DNA from: Comamonadaceae bacterium | GTDB lineage: Bacteria > Pseudomonadota > Gammaproteobacteria > Burkholderiales > Burkholderiaceae_C | Assembly: GCA_003599455.1 (NCBI GenBank) | Contig: QZKF01000087.1 | Coordinates: 1 to 42,360 of the forward strand | Direction: 5' to 3' | DNA length: 42,360 nt | Part shown: positions 36,237 to 42,360 of the stretch, piece by piece | How positions within the stretch are numbered: the stretch's first letter is position 1 | How the letters are laid out: the number at the start of each line of letters is the position of its first letter | The notes under the pieces: generated by a model | Databases searched by the model: none | What the model was told of the DNA's origin: nothing | What the model saw: the letters and a program-made list of their open reading frames with translations, nothing else | Made by a program: the position numbers and the translations under genes

Positions 36237-37264
36237 GCCTTGATCGTGCGTTCACCGATGGAAGGCAGCATCGCGCGGTTGAACACGCCTTCGACGCCAG
36301 GGCGCACCTTGAGGCCGAACACGTCGACCACCTCGTCCACCTGCTGCTCCAGCGTGCGCTTGAACACGTCGCCCAGGCCGTGGCTGCGCGTGTCGGCGGC
36401 GGCGATGTAGCGCTGCGTGATGCGCCAGCGCTCGAGTTCCACGGCTTCGTTGAGGATGGGCTCGCGCAGCTTGGTGGCCGCGATGGCGGCCGCCGGGTCG
36501 GCCATGCTCTCCTGGATGGCGCGGTTGGTGGCGCGCAGGAAGCCGGCCACCGCGGCCGGGTTCTGCGTGGTCATGGCGTTGCTCGCCAGGATGGCGTTGC
36601 CGTACAGGTTCACGCCTGCGTTGGTGTATTCAAGGATGGAGAGGTCTTCGAGCCTCATGCGCGCGAACAGCGAGACGGCCGAGTCGTGGAAGTAGGTGGC
36701 GCCGTCCACGTCGCCGCGCACCACCACGTTGTCGCGCGAGGCGAAGTCGGTGGTGGACCACTGGAAGAGATCGTTTTTCAGGCGCAGCTTGCGCGCCACC
36801 ATGGGCCAGGCGCGGCGCGTGGACTCGACCGCCGCGGCCGCGATCTTCTTGCCTTCGAGGCTGCGGAAATCGGTGGTGATGCCGCGGTCCTTGCGGCCGA
36901 TGATCGCGAACGGTGCGCGGTTGTAGTACTGGTAGACCGCCTGCACCAAAGGCGTGCCGCTCTGACTGGCCTGGAACTCGATCAGCGAGCTGATGTCGCC
37001 CAGACCCATCTGGTAGACACCGCTGGCGATGCGCGTGATGGAAGCGACCGAGCCGGCGCCCACGTCGATGCTCACGTCCAGGCCTTCGTCCTTGTAGTAA
37101 CCGCGCTGCTGCGCCAGAAAGAAGGGCGAAGTCTGGCCGGTGATGCGGAAGTCCAGCGTGAACTTGATGGGGGTGAGCTTGGGGGCGGCCTGGCTCCAGA
37201 CGGCGGGCGCGGCGAGGGCCGACGCGGCGGCGGCGGAAGAGGCGAGGAAGTGACGGCGTTGCAT
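36233..37264 (-). CDS. ABC transporter substrate-binding protein (NMT1/THI5-like)
   Basis: A 343-residue periplasmic protein with a Tat-type signal (MQRRHFLASS, then AAAASALAAP, cleavage near SQA). PIKFTLDFRITGQTSPFFLAQQRGYYKDEGLDVSID is the typical start of NMT1/THI5/TauA-type binding proteins. Known members bind pyrimidines, thiamin precursors, sulfonates or aromatic acids. No permease or ATPase gene is beside it. It is the first gene of an operon with the deaminase (4-bp overlap) and ureD, and is divergent from the Rieske oxygenase gene across the mirrored promoter region. Confidence 0.88.
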   Translation of the reverse strand: MQRRHFLASSAAAASALAAPAVWSQAAPKLTPIKFTLDFRITGQTSPFFLAQQRGYYKDEGLDVSIDVGAGSVASITRIASGVYQMGLGDISSLIEFQASQSGTPLVQAVYQYYNRAPFAIIGRKDRGITTDFRSLEGKKIAAAAVESTRRAWPMVARKLRLKNDLFQWSTTDFASRDNVVVRGDVDGATYFHDSAVSLFARMRLEDLSILEYTNAGVNLYGNAILASNAMTTQNPAAVAGFLRATNRAIQESMADPAAAIAATKLREPILNEAVELERWRITQRYIAAADTRSHGLGDVFKRTLEQQVDEVVDVFGLKVRPGVEGVFNRAMLPSIGERTIKA

Positions 37265-37328
37265 GGTGGTGCTCCGGAGAAATGGGCTTGTTGCAACCCC
37301 GGTGAAGCGCATGGCCACCGGGGACGTA

Positions 37329-37519
37329 CAAGAGCAATTTCCGGGCGGGAGGCTGGGCCCCCGCTGAACGCTTCTACTCTGCAGGTCCATGGCATGCACG
37401 AGCCATGCCAGCAGCGATTCTTCAAAACGGTGCACCACCATGGCCTGCGTTTTGCTAGCATCCCCAGCCAGAGTAGAAGCGTTCAACCCCGCGCCATGCG
37501 GGGCAGGAAATTGCTCTTG
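37329..37519. promoter_or_regulatory. Divergent promoter region with mirrored boxes
   Basis: Two boxes occur in opposite orientation on each side. CAGAGTAGAAGCGTTCA is at 37469-37485 (+) and 37381-37365 (-). GGAAATTGCTCTTG is at 37506-37519 (+) and 37342-37329 (-). All four copies are exact, while the 20-22 bp between each pair differs. Each divergent gene therefore has the same two boxes at the same orientation and nearly the same spacing. The centre holds GGCATG-N7-CATGCC at about 37391-37409. This implies a shared regulator or shared leader function. Confidence 0.7.
37502..37515 (+). promoter_or_regulatory. Weak sigma-54-like sequence before the Rieske gene
   Basis: GGCAGGAAATTGC is preceded by GG so that GG and GC are 10 bp apart and TTGC is intact, but the CAC after GG is replaced by GCA. 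The mirrored copy upstream of the solute-binding gene has no GG at this place. It may simply be the conserved box rather than an RpoN promoter. Confidence 0.25.
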
Positions 37520-37554
37520 AGATCCCTCAAGCCATTTCTTTCAGGAGCGTTTCC

Positions 37555-38574
37555 ATGCTGGTCACCCAACAGCCCGTCTTCCGCCGTTGCTGGCACGCTG
37601 TCATGCCGCTGACGATGCTGGCCGACGGCCCCCGGCCCTTCACCCTGCTGGGTGAACACATCGTTCTCTTTCTCGACGAACACGGCGAGCCCGCCGCGCT
37701 GAAAGACCGCTGCTGCCACCGCACCGCGAAGCTCAGCAAGGGCTGGTGCAAGGACGGCCACATCCAGTGCGGTTACCACGGCTGGGTCTACAACCGCCTC
37801 GGCCGCGTGATCATGATTCCGCAGTATCCGGCCGATCGCGAGATCCCCAAGGACTACGGCACGACCGCCTACCACTGCACGGCGCGCTACGGCTATGCCT
37901 GGGTGGCGCTGGAAGACCCGGTGGCGGACATCCCCTTGATGCCCGAGTTCGGGGCCGAGGGCTGGCGCACCATCTTCCAGTTTTACGAGACGTGGAACAC
38001 CAGCCCGGTGCGCGCACTGGAAAATTCGTTCGACAACTCGCACTTCAGCTTTGTGCACCGCGCCACCTTCGGCGTGGCGGCCTCACCGGCGCCGAGCAAG
38101 TACGAGCTGGTGGAGAACGACGCGGGTTTCCACGCCGAGACGGTGATCGATGCCGCGAACCCCGAGCGCTTCCAGCGCATCAGCGGCGTGAAGGACGCGA
38201 TCACGCAGCGCCACATGCGCAACGCCTACTACCAGCCGTTTTCGCGCCGGCTGGACATCGAGTACCCCAGCGGCATCCGCCACATCATCATCAACGCCTT
38301 CACGCCCATCGACGACGGCCGCATGCAGCTGTGCCAATGGCTGTTCCGCAACGACACGGAAGAAGACTGCCCGGCGCAGATGCTGATCGATTTCGACGAC
38401 GAGATCACGCGGGAGGACAAGGACATCCTCGAATCAACCGACCCGGACGCGGTGGTGGATCTGCGGCGCCGCGGTGTGGAGTATTCGATGGACTCGGACC
38501 GGCCGGGCATTCTCATCCGGCGCCGGCTGATGGCCTTGTTGTCCGCCGCGGGGGAGGCGGAGGTGCACCGGTGA
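37555..38574 (+). CDS. Rieske non-heme iron oxygenase, alpha subunit
   Basis: A 339-residue aromatic ring-hydroxylase/demethylase-type oxygenase. The Rieske [2Fe-2S] site is CCH...CGYHGW (about residues 53-77). The mononuclear iron site is ENSFDNSHFSFVH (about 157-169), giving the usual Asp-bridge and two His. The type resembles vanillate demethylase-like oxygenases that act on N- or O-methyl groups or heterocycles. No reductase or ferredoxin gene is in the window. TCAGGAG precedes the ATG. It is divergent from the solute-binding, deaminase and ureD genes, suggesting a joint pathway for a nitrogen heterocycle. It converges on argG with 3 bp between. Confidence 0.9.
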   Translation: MLVTQQPVFRRCWHAVMPLTMLADGPRPFTLLGEHIVLFLDEHGEPAALKDRCCHRTAKLSKGWCKDGHIQCGYHGWVYNRLGRVIMIPQYPADREIPKDYGTTAYHCTARYGYAWVALEDPVADIPLMPEFGAEGWRTIFQFYETWNTSPVRALENSFDNSHFSFVHRATFGVAASPAPSKYELVENDAGFHAETVIDAANPERFQRISGVKDAITQRHMRNAYYQPFSRRLDIEYPSGIRHIIINAFTPIDDGRMQLCQWLFRNDTEEDCPAQMLIDFDDEITREDKDILESTDPDAVVDLRRRGVEYSMDSDRPGILIRRRLMALLSAAGEAEVHR

Positions 38575-38577
38575 GCG

Positions 38578-39915
<1,338 letters not shown>

Positions 39916-40233
39916 TCAGCCGAAATGGCAGATGTAGTGGTAGGGCTCGGTCACGCGGATCTGGAAGCTGCTGTTGCCCGGCACGCTGAACTTGTCGCCG
40001 GGGCCGGATTGGACCCAGGTGCTGCTGCCCGACAGCAGGTACTCACAACCGCCGGCCACGCATTCCATGATCTCGGGCGCGCCGGTGTTGAAGGTGAGCG
40101 TGGCGGGCAGCACCACGCCGACCGACTTTTTCGTGCCGTCGGCGAGGGTGATGCCGTGGCTGACGCACTTGCCGTCGAAGTACACGTTGGCCTGGGTGTG
40201 GACGGTCACGCCGTCGAATTGTGTGGTGGTCAT
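39916..40233 (-). CDS. ppnP: Pyrimidine/purine nucleoside phosphorylase PpnP
   Basis: A 105-residue cupin of the former DUF1255 family (E. coli YaiE/PpnP) that phosphorolyses several nucleosides. Features are NVYFDGKCVSH, GVVLPATLTFNTGAPEIMECVAG, and the C-terminal PYHYICHFG. The length is about 10 residues over E. coli PpnP. It lies 6 bp before argG. Confidence 0.93.
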   Translation of the reverse strand: MTTTQFDGVTVHTQANVYFDGKCVSHGITLADGTKKSVGVVLPATLTFNTGAPEIMECVAGGCEYLLSGSSTWVQSGPGDKFSVPGNSSFQIRVTEPYHYICHFG

Positions 40234-40275
40234 GGTGTCGGGGGTGAAGAAGCGGAACGGGAAGGCGAAACCGCG

Positions 40276-40281
40276 ATTTTA
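40276..40281 (-). promoter_or_regulatory. -10 element for ppnP-argG
   Basis: On the minus strand TAAAAT lies about 43 bp upstream of the ppnP ATG in a GC-rich gap, the same hexamer as before tRNA-Ser. No good -35 is seen. Confidence 0.45.
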
Positions 40282-40310
40282 GGCCGGGGGCCGCCGGCGC
40301 CCCGGTGCGC

Positions 40311-40658
40311 TCAGAGGCGGCGCTGCCAGTCGGTCGCGTCGAAGCCCACGGTGATGTCACCGCCGGCCCACTGCACCACCGGGCGCTTGATCACGCTCGG
40401 GTTCGCCAGTGCGAGCGCCCGCGCGCTGGCGGCATCGGTCACACCGGCGCGCGTGGCTTCGCCGAGCTGGCGCCAGGTCGTGCCCTTGCGGTTGATCACG
40501 GTGTCCCAACCGGCGGCGGCCAGCCACTCGTCCAGCGCGGCCTCGGGCACACCCTGCTTCCTGAAGTCGTGGAACCCGTGTGCGACGCCGTGTTCCGTCA
40601 GCCAGGCGCGGGCCTTCTTCACGGTGTCGCAGTTGGGAATGCCGTAGAGCGTGGTCAT
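40311..40658 (-). CDS. ArsC/Spx-family reductase-like protein
   Basis: A 115-residue thioredoxin-fold protein (YffB-like). MTTLYGIPNCDTVKKARAWL holds the single active-site Cys (about residue 10), and the conserved INRKGTTWR and NPSVIKRPV motifs are present. Arsenate reductases share the fold but usually sit with arsenic genes, which are absent, so a glutathione-dependent or general thiol role is more likely. The ATG at 40658 is chosen; 22 upstream in-frame residues are not family-like. Divergent from folC. Confidence 0.88.
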   Translation of the reverse strand: MTTLYGIPNCDTVKKARAWLTEHGVAHGFHDFRKQGVPEAALDEWLAAAGWDTVINRKGTTWRQLGEATRAGVTDAASARALALANPSVIKRPVVQWAGGDITVGFDATDWQRRL

Positions 40659-40732
40659 GGGCCGCATTGTCGGCGAAAGCCGGCAAGGCCCCATGGGCTC
40701 GCAGCGCGGGCGGCGATGGGACAATCGCCTCC

Positions 40733-42094
40733 ATGCTTGACATCCCCGTGCCCGCCCATCCCACCACCCTGGCCGACTGGCTCGCCCACGCCGAGCGCCT
40801 GCACCCGGTCACCATCGACATGGGCCTGGAGCGCGTGCAGCGCGTGGCGCAGCGCATGGGCCTGGCGCTGGACTGCCCGGTGATCACCGTGGCCGGCACC
40901 AACGGCAAGGGCAGCACCTGCGCCATGCTGGAGGCGGTCTACACCCAGTCGGGCTACCGCACCGGCGTCTACACCTCGCCCCACCTGGTGCACTTCGAGG
41001 AGCGCTGCCGCATCGCGGGCGCGCCGGTGGCCACGGACGAGCTGCTGCCCGCGCTGGCCGAGGTGGAGGTGGCCCGCAAGGGTCAACTGCCGGGCGATGA
41101 CGAGATCAGCCTGAGCTATTTCGAGTTCACCACCCTGGCGATCCTGCGCACGCTGTCGCGCAGCGGGCTGGACGTGGCGATCCTGGAGGTGGGGCTGGGC
41201 GGGCGGCTGGACGCCGTGAACATCATCGACGCCGACTGCGCCGTCATCACCTGCATCGCGCTGGACCACATGGCCCTGCTGGGCAACGACCGCGAGGCGA
41301 TTGGTTTCGAGAAGGCCGGCATCATGCGCACCGGCCGCCCGGTGGTGGTGAGCGACCCGGTGCCGCCGCAGAGCGTGGTCGACCACGCGCTGGAGATCGG
41401 CGCCGAACTCTGGCGCCTGGGCAAGGACTTCCATTTCGCGGGCGACCAGCAGCAGTGGGGCTGGGCCATGCACCCTTCGCACGGCGGGCGGCGTTATGCC
41501 GGCCTGGCCTACCCGGCGCTGCGCGGCGCCAACCAGCTGGTCAACGCCTCGGGCGTGCTGGCGGCGGTGGAGGCGCTGCGCGGCCGGCTGCCGGTGACGG
41601 CGCAGGCGGTGCGCAACGGCCTGGCGCTGGTGGAATTGCCCGGGCGCTTCCAGATCGTGCCCGGCACGCCCACCCTGGTGCTGGACGTGGCGCACAACCC
41701 GCATTCGGTGGCGGCGCTGGCCGAAAACCTCGACGCCATGGGCTTTTACCCTGGCACCCACGCCGTGTTCGGCGCCATGGCCGACAAGGACCTGGGCGCC
41801 ATGCTGGAGCGCATCGGGCCGCTGATCGACCACTGGCACGTGACCGACCTGCCGCTGCCGCGCGCCAGCTCGGCCGCCGCGCTGGCCGCGCTGCTTGACG
41901 CGCACCCGGCCACCGCGCCCGGCGGCAAAAGCCGGGTGGCGGGACGGCATGCCACGCCCATGGACGCCCTGCGGGCCGCGGTGTCGGCGGCGGACCCCGC
42001 TGATAGAATCGTGGTCTTCGGATCGTTCTTCACCGTGGGTGGCGTTTTGCAGGACGGCGTGCCCCGAATGTCGGCGAAACACCTGTCCGCCTAG
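40733..42094 (+). CDS. folC: Bifunctional folylpolyglutamate synthase / dihydrofolate synthase
   Basis: A 453-residue Mur-ligase-type enzyme that adds glutamate to dihydropteroate and folates. ATP-binding VAGTNGKGSTCAMLE (about 53-67), YTSPHLVHFEER, EVGLGGRLDAVNIID, DHMALLGNDREAIGFEKAGIM and LDVAHNPHSV are all present. The ATG at 40733 lacks a strong Shine-Dalgarno; the frame runs upstream to 40580 but overlaps the ArsC-like gene. The downstream SPOR-domain gene follows at 60 bp, an order typical of Betaproteobacteria (folC-SPOR-cvpA-purF). Confidence 0.97.
   Translation: MLDIPVPAHPTTLADWLAHAERLHPVTIDMGLERVQRVAQRMGLALDCPVITVAGTNGKGSTCAMLEAVYTQSGYRTGVYTSPHLVHFEERCRIAGAPVATDELLPALAEVEVARKGQLPGDDEISLSYFEFTTLAILRTLSRSGLDVAILEVGLGGRLDAVNIIDADCAVITCIALDHMALLGNDREAIGFEKAGIMRTGRPVVVSDPVPPQSVVDHALEIGAELWRLGKDFHFAGDQQQWGWAMHPSHGGRRYAGLAYPALRGANQLVNASGVLAAVEALRGRLPVTAQAVRNGLALVELPGRFQIVPGTPTLVLDVAHNPHSVAALAENLDAMGFYPGTHAVFGAMADKDLGAMLERIGPLIDHWHVTDLPLPRASSAAALAALLDAHPATAPGGKSRVAGRHATPMDALRAAVSAADPADRIVVFGSFFTVGGVLQDGVPRMSAKHLSA
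42004..42009 (+). promoter_or_regulatory. Possible -10 within folC for the downstream operon
   Basis: TAGAAT (five of six match) stands out as AT-rich inside the folC 3' end, about 145 bp before the SPOR-domain gene. There is no clear -35. It could be an internal promoter or chance. Confidence 0.3.
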
Positions 42095-42154
42095 CACCCC
42101 CACACAGAGCGCGCCCCCCGCCAGGCCTTCCATGGCGCCACGGTCCCACCCCGA

Positions 42155-42360
42155 ATGTTCAAATCCCGTTCAGGTTCCCAGGGCAACGCCTCGACCCCCC
42201 CGCCACAGAGCATCGAGGCCGTGCGCCGCCGCGCGCGCCACCGCCTGATCGGCGCCTGCGTGCTCGTGCTGCTGGGTGTGGTCGGTTTTCCGCTGTTGTT
42301 CGACACCCAGCCGCGTCCCATTCCGGTCGACATCCCGATCGAGATTCCCGCCAAGACCTC
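42155..42360 (+). CDS. SPOR-domain (DedD-like) membrane protein, 5' part only
   Basis: The first 68 codons run off the window. A short basic cytoplasmic N-terminus (IEAVRRRARHR) is followed by one TM helix (about 31-50) and then FDTQPRPIPVDIPIEIPAK, a typical start of SPOR-domain proteins after folC in Burkholderiales. The C-terminal peptidoglycan-binding SPOR domain itself is not in view. Such proteins act at the division septum. Confidence 0.82.
   Translation, partial: MFKSRSGSQGNASTPPPQSIEAVRRRARHRLIGACVLVLLGVVGFPLLFDTQPRPIPVDIPIEIPAKT

Noticed and set aside
37329..37350. A sigma-54 promoter upstream of the solute-binding gene
   Set aside because: The TTGC of the conserved box is present, but there is no GG at the required 10-bp spacing.
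40311..40658. An arsenic-resistance arsenate reductase
   Set aside because: No arsenic genes nearby, and the sequence is closer to the YffB/Spx-like group.
40655..42133. A 492-residue minus-strand frame over folC
   Set aside because: Shadow; folC motifs are unmistakable on the plus strand.

Overview
The window looks like chromosome of a GC-rich betaproteobacterium of the order Burkholderiales, most likely family Comamonadaceae (Hydrogenophaga/Acidovorax-like). This is inferred from codon usage with almost exclusively G/C third positions, protein similarity by eye, the rph-rdgB-hemW and folC-SPOR neighbourhoods, and the Bug/TctC protein. No phage, plasmid or CRISPR signals were seen. About 40 genes cover nearly the whole window.

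Layout. 1-4703 (+): a tightly overlapping housekeeping run of Ser/Thr kinase, PP2C phosphatase, rph, rdgB and hemW. 4710-6787 (-): an OmpR-type response regulator and its histidine kinase, divergent from a secreted repeat protein (DUF4148-like, 6994-7449). 7462-7701: two terminator hairpins and tRNA-Ser(UGA). 7847-9040: a VanZ-like membrane protein. 9065-14072 (-): urease cluster ureA-ureJ-ureB-ureC-ureE-ureF-ureG, preceded by a very good sigma-54 promoter and lacking ureD. 14190-18795 (+): a 1188-residue fusion of an NCS1-type nucleobase/cation permease to a hybrid histidine kinase, overlapping a LuxR-type response regulator. 18948-24647 (+): urea ABC transporter urtABCDE, with a palindromic TACGCC operator array just upstream. 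24660-26132 (-): an unrecognised protein. 26492-26902: a YCII-family protein. 27925-31738: iorA-iorB plus a Bug/TctC solute-binding protein, divergent from a LysR regulator. A 266-bp MITE-like element with perfect 26-bp terminal inverted repeats sits between iorA and lysR. 33036-37264 (-): a solute-binding protein, a nucleoside-type deaminase, the missing ureD, and a TPR protein with a degenerate receiver. 37555-38574 (+): a Rieske oxygenase, separated from the solute-binding gene by a promoter region with mirrored boxes. 38578-40658 (-): argG, ppnP and an ArsC-like reductase. 40733-42360 (+): folC and the start of a SPOR-domain protein.

How the genes may work together. The middle of the window is a nitrogen-scavenging module. 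UrtABCDE imports urea, UreABC hydrolyses it, UreEFG, UreD and UreJ supply nickel and mature the enzyme, and the permease-kinase fusion plus LuxR regulator sit where a dedicated sensor would. The most interesting candidate for an undescribed system is this fusion: a transporter domain that could act as a receptor (a transceptor, analogous to CbrA with its SSS-family domain), a Cys-rich zinc-finger-like connector, and a linker apparently derived from an intergenic repeat. The second is the deaminase / solute-binding protein / ureD locus divergent from a Rieske oxygenase. It suggests catabolism of a nitrogenous heterocycle feeding the urease pathway. Both functional proposals are inference from sequence and context.
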